This document shows positions 1 through 7,249 of a stretch of DNA of 64,000 nucleotides, in pieces; the first letter of the stretch is position 1; every line of letters starts with the position of its first letter. This DNA comes from Cellulomonas aerilata (GTDB lineage: Bacteria > Actinomycetota > Actinomycetes > Actinomycetales > Cellulomonadaceae): contig NZ_BJYY01000001.1 in the NCBI RefSeq assembly GCF_007991755.1, positions 186,001-250,000 of the forward strand. The letters are read 5' to 3'. The position numbers and the translations under genes are program-made. A model generated the notes under the pieces. It was not told where the DNA came from, made no database searches, and worked only from the letters and a program-made list of their open reading frames with translations.

Positions 1-514
1 TCTGGAAGTTGAGCAGCGCCTCCAGCCGGCCCTGGGAGATCTCGGGCTGGTAGGGCGTGTACGCCGTGTACCAGGCCGGCGACTCGAGCACGTTGCGGCG
101 GATGACGGGCGGCGTGACGGTGTCGGAGTAGCCCAGGCCGATCATCTGCGTCATCACGGTGTTCTTCGCGGCGATCGCGCGCAGTGCCGCGAGGACCTCC
201 TCCTCGCTGCGCGCGGCGGGCAGGTCCAGCGGGCGGTCGGTGCGGATCGACGCCGGCACCGCGGCGTCGACGAGCTCGTCCATGGAGTCGAACCCCAGCT
301 GGGCGAGCATGTGCGCGACCTCGGTGCTGCGCGGGCCGATGTGCCGGTCGGCGAAGTCCTCGGCGGCGTCGGTGCGGTGCGCGAGCGCGTCGCGGTCGAG
401 GTGGGTGCGGGACGTCTGGTCGACGCCGGCCGGCGTCCGGTCGCGCGCGGTGCGGTCGGGCACGGTGCGGTCGGGCGCGGTGCGGTCGGGCGCGGTCTGG
501 TCCAGCTGGGTCAC
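1..514 (-). CDS. gcvP: Glycine dehydrogenase (decarboxylating), 5' part of gene only
   Basis: This is the N-terminal 171 codons of the P-protein of the glycine cleavage system, which decarboxylates glycine with PLP and passes the aminomethyl group to lipoyl-GcvH. The gene runs off the left edge. The diagnostic family motif RHIGP is at residues 57-61, and the conserved MIGLGY, TPPVI and WYTAYTPYQ blocks follow. The start is taken as GTG at 514. Residues 1-56 are an unusual Asp/Arg/Thr-rich leader with in-frame five-residue repeats, absent from typical GcvP, so a later start cannot be excluded. The gene lies directly behind a tandem glycine riboswitch, so expression is expected to rise with glycine. 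The PLP lysine lies outside the window. Confidence 0.95.
   Translation of the reverse strand, partial: MTQLDQTAPDRTAPDRTVPDRTARDRTPAGVDQTSRTHLDRDALAHRTDAAEDFADRHIGPRSTEVAHMLAQLGFDSMDELVDAAVPASIRTDRPLDLPAARSEEEVLAALRAIAAKNTVMTQMIGLGYSDTVTPPVIRRNVLESPAWYTAYTPYQPEISQGRLEALLNFQ
449..493. repeat. 15-bp tandem repeat inside gcvP 5' end
   Basis: Three consecutive copies of a 15-bp unit (GGTGCGGTCGGGCRC on the plus strand) sit in the first codons of gcvP, flanked by degenerate copies. Because the unit is a multiple of three, each copy adds five residues (A/V-P-D-R-T) without shifting the frame, so copy number could vary between strains without breaking the gene. Confidence 0.8.
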
Positions 515-566
515 GTGGCGGCTCCGGGTTCGCCCGGCTCTCGCCGGGGACGGGTGGTGGCCTCCC

Positions 567-832
567 CGCTCTGTCATCCAGCGTCCGCAGGGGTCGCCGA
601 CCTGAGAGTTTGGCCGGTCCGCCGTGGCCCCTCGCGGGGCCCGGGGCGCGCCGGCTTGCACCGTCGGTGAGCCGGACCCGTCGTCGTGCGGGGCCGGCTG
701 CTTTCCAGAGTTGCCTCGCCGTGGCGGTACGGGGGCCTGAGAGTTTCCCGGGGAGGGTTGCTCCTTCGGCGCCTCGCGCGTCCGGCGCGTCCGTCGGGGA
801 CGGGCGGCCGGTGCGGGAGGGCTCTCCCGCCG
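567..832 (-). ncRNA. Tandem (two-aptamer) glycine riboswitch
   Basis: Read on the minus strand, a P1 strand GCGGGAGAG (near 823-831) opens the first aptamer. Its core has GCCGAAGGAGCAA, then AAACTCTCAGG at about 735-745. A short linker with CTCTGGAAAGC leads into a second aptamer with GGTGCAAGCC, a second AAACTCTCAGG at 602-612, and the closing GGATGACAGAG near 569-579. This is the known architecture of the cooperative glycine riboswitch. It ends about 50 nt before the gcvP start and should be a glycine-activated ON switch. Nothing else is evident between here and the gene at 922-1140. The ends are approximate. Confidence 0.92.
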
Positions 833-921
833 CGGTTCGAGCAGCATGTCGCGTTCAGTTGTCGTCCGTGGACAGGGTACGCGGCCGGGGGCCGATCCCT
901 CTCGCCGGACCGCGCCGGGCG

Positions 922-1140
922 TCAGGCCGACGCGGACGACGACGCCGGCCGGGCCGTCCGTCGCGGCGAGGTGCGGCGACCGCTCGAGATGTACGGCTCC
1001 AGCGCGCGCAGGAGCTCGTCGCGGTGGGCGTCGGTCAGGTCGATCTCGTACGAGGTGTCGCCCCAGGAGAAGGCGTACGTCCGTGCGCCCTCCGAGCCGT
1101 CGAGGTCGTCCGTGGTGATGACGCGGGTCTGCTGGGCCAT
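922..1140 (-). CDS. Lsr2 N-terminal-domain protein, short form
   Basis: A 72-residue protein resembling the dimerisation domain of the xenogeneic silencer Lsr2: it opens MAQQTRV, then a DDLDG motif, an aromatic beta-strand with YEIDL, a helix, and [10 protein letters not shown]. Full Lsr2 (about 110 aa) follows this with a C-terminal DNA-binding domain bearing an RGR hook; here only a short Pro/Ala/Ser tail follows, so the DNA-binding half is missing. The start is the ATG giving MAQQ, matching the family; an upstream MMRP extension is possible. It may form dimers alone or with a full Lsr2 encoded elsewhere (inference). It lies 5' to and antiparallel with nothing obvious on its own strand. Confidence 0.75.
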   Translation of the reverse strand: MAQQTRVITTDDLDGSEGARTYAFSWGDTSYEIDLTDAHRDELLRALEPYISSGRRTSPRRTARPASSSASA

Positions 1141-1235
1141 GGGTCTCATCATGGCGGGTCGACGGCCAGCGCCGGGGACGCGCCGGACCCCGGCGAGCCC
1201 GCTCGGCCCACGGCTGACGCGTCGCGCCGTCCCCC

Positions 1236-1279
1236 TGCGCGGGCCTTGCGCGGGCCCTGCGCGGGCCCTGCGCCGGCCT
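1236..1279. repeat. 11-bp tandem repeat, four copies
   Basis: Four adjacent 11-bp units of the form TGCGCGGGCCY (1236-1246, 1247-1257, 1258-1268 and a mismatched copy 1269-1279) fill the gap after the zinc-ribbon gene and touch its stop codon at 1278-1280. The unit is self-complementary enough to form G+C-rich hairpins and may act as a transcription end point. It is a candidate polymorphic locus. Confidence 0.75.
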
Positions 1280-1721
1280 AGCCGAAGTCGAGCAGGTCCC
1301 CGAGCCAGGACTCCTTGCGCTTGCGGCGCGGGTCGTGCCCCCGCTCACCGTGGCGCTCGTACCGGGACCGGTCCTCCCCGTAGCGGCGACGGTCGTCGTC
1401 GTCGTACCGGCGGGGGTCGTCGGAGCGGGGCCGGTCGTCGGGGCGGGCGTAGCGCCGGTCGTCGTCGCCGTACGCCCCGGCGGGCGGGTACCCGCCGACG
1501 CCGTAGCCACCGGTGGAGGGCGCACCGGGGTCGTGGACCGGCACCCTGGGGGCCGGCCCGGCCGGAGCCGGCGAGGGTGCCAGCTCGGCTGCGCGGTCGA
1601 GGATCTTGTCGAGCTCGCCGCGATCCAGCCACACCCCGCGGCAGGTAGGGCAGTAGTCGATCTCCACGCCCTGCCGCTCGGTCATCACCAGGTCGACACC
1701 GACGTCCAGCGGACACCTCAT
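1278..1721 (-). CDS. TFIIB-type zinc-ribbon domain protein
   Basis: A 147-residue protein with an N-terminal zinc-ribbon of the zf-TFIIB family (residues 1-45): CPLD at 3-6, then C24-P-T-C27 and the signature [13 protein letters not shown]. Only three of the usual four cysteines are present because the second is Asp (CPxD), a variant common in this subfamily. Residues 50-135 are a low-complexity Pro/Arg/Tyr/Asp-rich stretch (repeated R-Y-D-D) likely to be disordered, ending in a [14 protein letters not shown] tail that looks like a conserved short motif. Function is unknown; the domain is seen in small actinobacterial cytosolic proteins. The ATG start places the first Cys at residue 3, as in relatives. 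Confidence 0.85.
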   Translation of the reverse strand: MRCPLDVGVDLVMTERQGVEIDYCPTCRGVWLDRGELDKILDRAAELAPSPAPAGPAPRVPVHDPGAPSTGGYGVGGYPPAGAYGDDDRRYARPDDRPRSDDPRRYDDDDRRRYGEDRSRYERHGERGHDPRRKRKESWLGDLLDFG

Positions 1722-1808
1722 CGCGCTCTCCTCACCGTCAGCCCACCGGCCCTGGCGGCCGGTGCGGTCCGTCCCCTCGGGCGGCCGGGTCCGCCCCTCG
1801 TGCCGGGG

Positions 1809-2978
1809 TCACAGCGTGCGCTGCCAGGCCACCACCCGGTCGACGGCCTCCCCGACCACCTCGACCGACGACGCGAACGACAGCCGCACCCACGCGTCGC
1901 CGTCGACCCCGTCGAAGTCGCTGCCCGGGGTCAGGGCGACGCCCGCCTCGTCGAGCAGCCGGGCGCACCAGGTCACCGAGTCCAGACCCGACCCGGACAC
2001 GTCCGCGTACAGGTAGAACGCGCCGTCGGCCGGTGCGACCCTCGACCACCCGAGCTCGGGCAGCCGGGCCAGCAGCAGGTCCCGGCACACGGCGTAGCGG
2101 TCGACGTTCTCCTGCGCCGCGGCGTACCCCTCGGGGCTCAGCGCGGCGACCCCGGCGTGCTGGGCGAGCGCGGGCGGGCACAGCGCCACGTTGCCGGCCA
2201 GCGCGTCGACCGCGGCCACGAGGTCCTCGGGGAGCACCATCCAGCCCAGGCGCCACCCGGTCATCGCCCAGTACTTGGAGAACGAGTTGACGACGACGGC
2301 GCCGTCGTCGAGGTACTGCGCGGCCGTCGCCGGGCCGGCGGCACCCGGCCCGCCGTAGGTGATGCCGTGGTAGATCTCGTCGCTGACCAGCCGGACGCCG
2401 TGCGCGGCGCACCAGGACGCGAGCGCGGCGAGCTCCTCCTCGCGGATCATCGTCCCGGTGGGGTTGGCCGGGCTCGCCACCACGAGCCCGTCGAGGGGGC
2501 CGTCCAGCGCCTCGAGCTGGGCGACGGTGGGCTGGTAGCGCGTCTGCGGACCGCACGCGAGCTCGACGACCTCGCAGCCGAGCGCCGCGAGGATGTTCTT
2601 GTAGGCCGGGTACCCCGGGCGGGCGAGGGCCACCCGGTCACCGACGTCGAACGCGGCGAGGAACGCGAGCATGAACCCGCCCGACGACCCGGTGGTCACC
2701 GCGACGCGGGCGGGGTCGACGTCGACGTCGTACCAGTGCGCGTAGTGGCGGGCGATCGCCGCCCGCAGCGGCGGGGCACCCATGGCCTCGGTGTAGCCCA
2801 GGTCCCCGCCGGCCAGCAGCTCGGCGGCCCGCCGTCGCACCACCTCCGACGCCCCGGTCGCCGGCTCACCCGCGCACAGGTTCAGCACCGACTCCCCGGC
2901 GGCGCGCCGCGCGTTCGCGGCCGCCAGGATCTCCATCACGGCGAACGGGGGGACCTGGGACCGGCGCGACACCTTCAC
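1809..2978 (-). CDS. Pyridoxal-phosphate aminotransferase, class I/II
   Basis: A 389-residue fold-type I PLP enzyme. Visible family features are the substrate-loop GEP (residues 38-40 region), GYTEAMG, the SSGGFMLAF cofactor-phosphate region, the PANPTG motif, the DEIYHG aspartate that binds the pyridine nitrogen, and the Schiff-base lysine in NSFSKYWAMTGWRLGW. Length is typical of the AspC/AlaT subgroup. The amino-acid substrate cannot be told from sequence. GTG start at 2978. It is divergent from corA with a 65-bp shared upstream gap. Confidence 0.9.
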   Translation of the reverse strand: MKVSRRSQVPPFAVMEILAAANARRAAGESVLNLCAGEPATGASEVVRRRAAELLAGGDLGYTEAMGAPPLRAAIARHYAHWYDVDVDPARVAVTTGSSGGFMLAFLAAFDVGDRVALARPGYPAYKNILAALGCEVVELACGPQTRYQPTVAQLEALDGPLDGLVVASPANPTGTMIREEELAALASWCAAHGVRLVSDEIYHGITYGGPGAAGPATAAQYLDDGAVVVNSFSKYWAMTGWRLGWMVLPEDLVAAVDALAGNVALCPPALAQHAGVAALSPEGYAAAQENVDRYAVCRDLLLARLPELGWSRVAPADGAFYLYADVSGSGLDSVTWCARLLDEAGVALTPGSDFDGVDGDAWVRLSFASSVEVVGEAVDRVVAWQRTL

Positions 2979-3043
2979 CCGGCCATCCTGGCCCCGCCCG
3001 CCTGCGGGCGCACCGCCCGACCCGCCGCGGGTAGCCTCACGGC

Positions 3044-4036
3044 GTGATCGTGGACTGCGCCGTGTACACCGGGGGACGACGCCGACCCGGTCAGACCGAC
3101 CTCGCCGGGGCGCGGGCCACCGCCCGGACGGACGGCGGCTTCGTCTGGATCGGCCTCACCCAGCCCACCGCGGTCGAGTTCGCCGAGCTCGCCGCCGCGT
3201 TCGAGCTCCCGCAGCTCGCGGTCGAGGACGCCGTCAAGGCGCACCAGCGACCCAAGCTCGAGCGCTACGGCGACCTGACGTTCGCCGTGGTCAAGCCGGC
3301 CCGGTACGTCGACCACGAGGAGATCGTCGAGCTCGCCGAGCTGGCCGTCTTCCTCGGGCGGGACTTCGTCATCACCGTCCGGCACGGCGACACCGAGGTG
3401 CCGTCCCGCGCCCGCGCGGACCTGGAGTCCGACCCCTCGCTGCTCACGCACGGCCCGACGTCGGTGCTGCACCGCGTGCTGGACCTCGTCGTCGACGACT
3501 ACCTCGACGTGGTCGACGCCATCGAGGTCGACGTCGACGAGATCGAGGGGCAGGTGTTCAGCGGGCGCGGCGGCGAGCACGCGGAGCGCATCTACAAGCT
3601 CAAGCGGGAGGTGCTGGACTTCCGGCGCGCCGTCGTGCCCCTCGTCCACCCCCTGCAGCGGCTCGTCAGCGGCGAGGTGAGGTGGATGGGCGCGGAGGCG
3701 CTGCCGTACTTCCGGGACGTGCAGGACCACGTCCTGCGGGCCGCCGACGCGATCGAGCGGTACGACAACCTGCTCAGCGACGTCCTGCAGGCCGACCTGG
3801 CCCAGGTGACGGTCGAGCAGAACCGGGTCGCGGTGCGGCAGAACGAGGACATGCGCAAGATCTCCGCCTGGGCCGCCATCGCGCTCGTCCCGACGGCGAT
3901 CGCGGGCATCTACGGCATGAACTTCGACAACATCCCCGAGCTGCACTGGCGGTACGGGTACTACGCCGTGCTGCTCGTCATCGTCGCGGCGTGCGTCGGG
4001 CTGCACGCGCTGTTCCGCCGCAACCACTGGCTCTGA
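3044..4036 (+). CDS. corA: CorA-family magnesium/cobalt channel
   Basis: A 330-residue CorA-type divalent cation channel. The long acidic N-terminal cytosolic domain (with a run DVVDAIEVDVDEIEG) is followed by the stalk helix and two C-terminal membrane segments. The invariant selectivity motif YGMNFDN is at residues 290-296, the loop holds ELHWRYGYY, and the protein ends in a basic RRNHWL tail, all as in the family. GTG start at 3044; a promoter-like TAGCCT at 3032-3037 lies only about 7 nt upstream of the start and no Shine-Dalgarno is visible, so the mRNA is probably leaderless (inference). Confidence 0.93.
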   Translation: MIVDCAVYTGGRRRPGQTDLAGARATARTDGGFVWIGLTQPTAVEFAELAAAFELPQLAVEDAVKAHQRPKLERYGDLTFAVVKPARYVDHEEIVELAELAVFLGRDFVITVRHGDTEVPSRARADLESDPSLLTHGPTSVLHRVLDLVVDDYLDVVDAIEVDVDEIEGQVFSGRGGEHAERIYKLKREVLDFRRAVVPLVHPLQRLVSGEVRWMGAEALPYFRDVQDHVLRAADAIERYDNLLSDVLQADLAQVTVEQNRVAVRQNEDMRKISAWAAIALVPTAIAGIYGMNFDNIPELHWRYGYYAVLLVIVAACVGLHALFRRNHWL

Positions 4037-4049
4037 CCGGCCCGACGGG

Positions 4050-4613
4050 TCACGCCTCGGCGCGCCCCCGCTCACGCACCGCGGCGCGCACGTGGTCGAC
4101 GACGGCGTCGGCCGCAGCCTCCACCTGCTCCAGGCAGACCTCGAAGTCCTCGATCCCGCCGTACCAGGGGTCGGCGATGTCCAGCACGTGCTCCGCGACG
4201 CCGGGGCCGAGCTCGGGGGCGGCCGGGTCGAACGTGCGGTACATGACCACCCGCTCGGCGACGTCCGGCGTCTTCGCCAGCCGGCGCAGCGCGCGGGCGT
4301 GCACGGAGGTCATGGCCAGCACGAGGTGGTTGGCGGTCAGGTCGGTCGGGGCCACCTGACGTGCGCCCCGGCGCGGGACCGGGTACCCGTGCTCGCGCAG
4401 CACCTCCTGGGCGCGGTGGTCGATCGGGTTGCCGTGCTCCTCGTCGCTGATCCCGGTCGAGGTCACCTCGACGACGTCGCCGAGACCGGCCTTCTCCAGC
4501 CGGTCGCGCAGCACGACCTCGGCCATGGGCGAACGGCAGATGTTGCCCGTGCACACGGTCATCAGCCGGAAGGCGGGCTCACGGGCGTCGGTCCCAGGGG
4601 TTCGAGGGTTCAC
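4050..4613 (-). CDS. Low-molecular-weight protein-tyrosine phosphatase
   Basis: A 187-residue enzyme with the LMW-PTP P-loop VCTGNICRSPMAE: nucleophile Cys21 and phosphate-binding Arg27 (C-x5-R). The general-acid Asp lies in the C-terminal DPWYGG motif. It removes phosphate from tyrosine on bacterial proteins; relatives include mycobacterial PtpA. The GTG start at 4613 gives a 17-residue extension before the catalytic beta-strand; translation could instead begin at the internal Met18. Map lies 4 bp upstream on the same strand, so the two are probably co-transcribed. Confidence 0.93.
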   Translation of the reverse strand: MNPRTPGTDAREPAFRLMTVCTGNICRSPMAEVVLRDRLEKAGLGDVVEVTSTGISDEEHGNPIDHRAQEVLREHGYPVPRRGARQVAPTDLTANHLVLAMTSVHARALRRLAKTPDVAERVVMYRTFDPAAPELGPGVAEHVLDIADPWYGGIEDFEVCLEQVEAAADAVVDHVRAAVRERGRAEA

Positions 4614-4617
4614 GCCC

Positions 4618-5427
4618 TCAGTCTGCCGTCGCCCCGCCGCCGGTGCCGGTCGCGACCGGTCGGGCGGGCGCGGTCAGGACGACCGGGCCGCGAGCGGTGA
4701 TCGCGACGGTGTGCTCGGCATGCGCGGCACGGGAGCCGTCGGCGGACCGGATGGTCCAGCCGTCGTCGTCGACGACGTAGTCGTCGCCGCCGTCCATGAA
4801 CCACGGCTCGATCGCGATGACCAGGCCCGTGCGCAGCTTGATCCCGCGTCCGGCGGTGCCGAGGTTGGGCACGTGCGGCTCCTCGTGCATGGTCCGGCCG
4901 ACGCCGTGCCCGCCGAAGTCGGCGTTGACCCCCAGCCCGGCCCCGCGGCCCACGGCGCCGATGGCGGCCGAGATGTCCCCCATGCGCCCACCCGGCCGGG
5001 CGGCGGCGATGCCGGCCCGCAGGGCGCGCTCGGTCACCTCGATGAGCCGGGCGGACCGGGGGTCCGGCGTGCCGACCTGGAAGGACACGGCCGAGTCCGC
5101 CACCCACCCGCCGACCTCGGCGGCGAAGTCGATGCTCAGCAGGTCGCCGTCGGCCAGCACGTGGTCGGACGGCAGGCCGTGCAGCGCGGCGTCGTTGACC
5201 GAGGTGCACAGCACACCGGGGTACGGGATCGCGCCGAACGACGGGTGGTAGCCGAGGTACACCGAGCGGGCGCCGGCGGCGGTGATCATGGCGTGGGCGT
5301 GGGCGTCCAGCTCGCGCAGCGTCACGCCGACGGCAGCCCGCTGCCGGACCGACGCCAGGACCTCCGCGACGAACCGGCCCGCCGTACGGATGCCCTCGAT
5401 CTCCGCGGTGCTCTTGAGCTCCACCAT
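4618..5427 (-). CDS. map: Type I methionine aminopeptidase
   Basis: A 269-residue metallo-aminopeptidase that removes the initiator Met from nascent proteins. The five metal ligands are recognisable: Asp in LLSIDF, Asp in WVADSAVSF, His in GGHGVGRTMHEEPHVPN, Glu in IAIEPWF and Glu in EHTVAIT. The substrate-pocket His is in AALHGLP. It is not next to adk/infA as the housekeeping map usually is, so this is probably a second copy. ATG start with GAGAGG 9 nt upstream. A 332-nt leader to the predicted promoter at 5771 holds a 12-codon ORF and a structured RNA, suggesting post-initiation control. Confidence 0.93.
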   Translation of the reverse strand: MVELKSTAEIEGIRTAGRFVAEVLASVRQRAAVGVTLRELDAHAHAMITAAGARSVYLGYHPSFGAIPYPGVLCTSVNDAALHGLPSDHVLADGDLLSIDFAAEVGGWVADSAVSFQVGTPDPRSARLIEVTERALRAGIAAARPGGRMGDISAAIGAVGRGAGLGVNADFGGHGVGRTMHEEPHVPNLGTAGRGIKLRTGLVIAIEPWFMDGGDDYVVDDDGWTIRSADGSRAAHAEHTVAITARGPVVLTAPARPVATGTGGGATAD

Positions 5428-5503
5428 GCGGTCAGCCTCTCACCCGGCGGCGGGCGCCTCGCGTCGGTCGCGGGCCGCAGGGCACGGCCAGGGGCGGCGG
5501 CGG

Positions 5504-5525
5504 GTCAGCGGCGGGTCAGCGGGCG
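5504..5525. repeat. Short direct repeat in map leader
   Basis: Two adjacent copies of CGGCGGGTCAG, separated by nothing and continuing into GCGGGCGGG, lie between the structured leader element and the map start. They read CTGACCCGCCG twice on the coding strand. I see no function. Confidence 0.5.
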
Positions 5526-5558
5526 GGCCGACGGCGGCCGGCGTGGCCGGGCAGGGAA

Positions 5559-5623
5559 CAGCCCGTGGGCCGGGTCTGGGTGGACCCTGCCGCGATGGAC
5601 GAGATCGCGGCTCCCACGGGCTG
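5559..5623 (-). ncRNA. Predicted three-way-junction RNA element in map leader
   Basis: A compact, fully paired 65-nt element. The outer stem is an 11-bp perfect match, CAGCCCGTGGG (5559-5569) with CCCACGGGCTG (5613-5623). Inside are two further perfect hairpins: GGGTC/GACCC (5572-5576 with 5583-5587, 6-nt loop) and CCGCGAT/ATCGCGG (5590-5596 with 5604-5610, 7-nt loop). The three helices leave only 2-4 unpaired nt at the junction. It follows the 12-codon leader ORF and precedes map on the minus strand, so I assign that strand, but the fold is also possible on plus. There is no U-tract, so it is not a simple terminator. I do not recognise a known RNA family. Confidence 0.6.
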
Positions 5624-5695
5624 CGGTGACTGCCGGGAACTCGCCAGCCGTACGAGGCTCCGAGCTCGGTCAGTCCGTCCGAGTGGTTCGGGCGA

Positions 5696-5734
5696 CTAGC
5701 GGACAGTCACCTCTCGCGTCCGAAGAGAACTCAC
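5696..5734 (-). CDS. 12-residue leader ORF with extended Shine-Dalgarno
   Basis: GTG start, then twelve codons VSSLRTREVTVR and a TAG stop. Immediately upstream on the minus strand is GGGAAAGGAGGTGGTCC (5755-5739), which can pair with nearly the whole 3' tail of 16S rRNA, far more than an ordinary gene needs. The 12-codon size, the very strong ribosome site and the folded element 73 nt after its stop are what is expected of a regulatory leader peptide or a translation-sensing attenuator for map. No amino-acid run typical of biosynthetic attenuators (repeated Trp, His or Cys) is present; the peptide has three Arg and three Val. Function unknown. Confidence 0.55.
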   Translation of the reverse strand: MSSLRTREVTVR

Positions 5735-5740
5735 TTCTGG

Positions 5741-5771
5741 ACCACCTCCTTTCCCGATGCCGACGACCGTA
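5741..5771 (-). promoter_or_regulatory. Promoter -10 and extended ribosome site of map leader
   Basis: On the minus strand a TACGGT hexamer (5771-5766), a good actinobacterial sigma-A -10 match, is followed about 11 nt later by the AAAGGAGGTGGTCC ribosome site. Transcription from here would begin almost on top of the Shine-Dalgarno. No clear -35 is visible. Confidence 0.45.
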
Positions 5772-6035
5772 CGTCCGGTCCGGCGCCCGCGCCACACGTT
5801 TTCGCCGTCCGCGGACGCCCCGCTGGGCCGGCCGCGCCTCGGATGTCCGAAATATCCCTCTTGCCCCGATCCGGTGACCTGCGCTTGCCTTGTCCCGGTG
5901 CGCCCCCGGCGGACCGGAGATCCTCGCGTGGTCCCCTCTGCCCGTCCGGGCCGGGGCGTGGACCGGTCGGGACGGCGACGGCGCCGCCCCTCCCAGGCAG
6001 TCCCACCGTCCTTCCTCCTCCGACAAGGAGCACGC
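5772..6035. other. Divergent intergenic region upstream of ScyD-like gene
   Basis: Together with 5428-5771 this is a 608-bp gap between divergent genes. Apart from the map leader elements, I see only the AAGGAG ribosome site at 6025-6030 for the gene at 6036 and no open reading frame with convincing codon use. Confidence 0.5.
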
Positions 6036-7157
6036 ATGCACCCCGCCCCCCGGTACCGCTCCGCCCGAGCGGCACTCGTGTCCACCGTCATGTGCGGCGC
6101 CCTGGTCGCCTCCGGCGGCGCCGCACAGGCCTCGGACGGCCGCGTCCCCACGGCCGGTGACCAGGAGGTCCTCGCCGACGACCTGGTCGGACCGCTCAGC
6201 CTGAGCGTCGGCAACCACCGCACCGTCTACGTCAGCCAGAACTTCGCGGGGTCCATCGACGCCGTCCACCGGGGCGAGGTCACCACGGTGGTGACGTCCC
6301 CCGCACCGGAGGTCGAGGTAGGTGCGGTGTCCGCCCTGGGCGGCCGGCTGTACTACGTGACGTCCGCGGGCGCCGGCGATCCCGCCGGGAACTTCGATGC
6401 GCACCTGAAGCTGCGGGACGCCCGCGGCAACGTCGAGGAGGTCGCGGACCTCGGCCGGCACGAGCGCGACCACAACCCCGACGCAGCGACGACCTACGGG
6501 TTCGTCGGCCTGCCGGACGACTGCGAGGTCCCGCCGCAGATCCCGGCGAGCTACACCGGCATCCTCGACTCGCACCCGTACTCGACCGAGCTGTGGCACG
6601 GCAAGGTCTTCGTCGCGGACGCGGGCGGCAACGACATCCTGTCGGTCGACCGCGACGGCAACGTGAGCACGGTGGCGGTCCTCCCCCCGACGCCCCTGGA
6701 GATCACCGCGGAGGTCGCGGCCGGCGTCGGGCTCCCCGCGTGCACCGCCGGCTCGACGTACCTGCTGGAGGCGGTCCCGACCGACGTCGAGGTCGGCAAG
6801 GACGGCTGGCTCTACGTGACGTCGCTGCCGGGCGGACCCGAGGGTCCCGGGCTGCCACTGGGTGCGGTCTACAAGGTGAACCCGGAGTCCGGCGCCGTGG
6901 AGCTCGTCACCCGCGGGTTCTCCGGCGCGACGAACCTCGCGATCGGCACCAAGGGCGAGATCTACGTGACCGAGCTCTTCGGCGGCAAGGTGTCGGTCAT
7001 CCCGCACGGCTCCACCACGCCGCAGACGTTCCTCGAGGTGCCGCTGCCCGCTGCGGTCGAGGTCGACGGCAAGTCGCTGTACGTCACCACCGACGCGCTG
7101 CCCGGTGAGGACGCCCCGCCGGCCGGCAAGGTCGTCAAGGTCGACCTGCGGTACTGA
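6036..7157 (+). CDS. ScyD/ScyE-family secreted propeller protein
   Basis: A 373-residue exported protein. Residues 1-33 form a Sec signal peptide (basic start, hydrophobic core, cleavage near AQAS). The body has repeated strand-turn units of the type GxLYYVT, GWLYVTSLPGG and GEIYVTELFGGKVSVI, a six-bladed beta-propeller layout characteristic of the ScyD/ScyE family, named for cyanobacterial scytonemin-cluster proteins but widespread in actinobacteria without that pathway. Two cysteines, in DDCEV and PACTAG, could form a disulfide. The start is ATG 6036, 6 nt after AAGGAG. The ligand or enzymatic role is not known. It is monocistronic and followed by two hairpins. Confidence 0.85.
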   Translation: MHPAPRYRSARAALVSTVMCGALVASGGAAQASDGRVPTAGDQEVLADDLVGPLSLSVGNHRTVYVSQNFAGSIDAVHRGEVTTVVTSPAPEVEVGAVSALGGRLYYVTSAGAGDPAGNFDAHLKLRDARGNVEEVADLGRHERDHNPDAATTYGFVGLPDDCEVPPQIPASYTGILDSHPYSTELWHGKVFVADAGGNDILSVDRDGNVSTVAVLPPTPLEITAEVAAGVGLPACTAGSTYLLEAVPTDVEVGKDGWLYVTSLPGGPEGPGLPLGAVYKVNPESGAVELVTRGFSGATNLAIGTKGEIYVTELFGGKVSVIPHGSTTPQTFLEVPLPAAVEVDGKSLYVTTDALPGEDAPPAGKVVKVDLRY

Positions 7158-7163
7158 CGCACG

Positions 7164-7233
7164 GCCGCGTCGCACCGGGGCGCGACGCGGCTGACCGACG
7201 GCGGCGGGGCGCAGGCTGCCTCGCCGCCGTCGG
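7164..7233. terminator. Two hairpins between convergent genes
   Basis: GCCGCGTCGC/GCGACGCGGC (7164-7173 with 7182-7191) and CCGACGGCGGCG/CGCCGCCGTCGG (7195-7206 with 7222-7233) are perfect 10- and 12-bp inverted repeats in the 92-bp gap between the convergent genes at 6036 and 7250. They probably terminate transcription from both sides; no U-tract follows, as usual in this GC range. Confidence 0.65.
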
Positions 7234-7249
7234 CCTGCCCGGCCGGCCG

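Noticed and set aside
2975..4075. Long open frame antisense to corA (366 codons)
   Set aside because: It mirrors corA codons, is made of low-complexity acidic/basic runs and has no ribosome site or family motif; CorA on the other strand is certain.
5571..5610. Resemblance of GGGTGGACC...CCGCG to a T-box core on the plus strand
   Set aside because: The universal T-box bulge and a downstream aminoacyl-tRNA or amino-acid gene are missing, and the strong ribosome site shows transcription on the minus strand.
5739..5755. Match to the 3' end of 16S rRNA on the plus strand
   Set aside because: Only the last 15 nt match and nothing upstream resembles 16S; it is better read as an extended Shine-Dalgarno on the minus strand.
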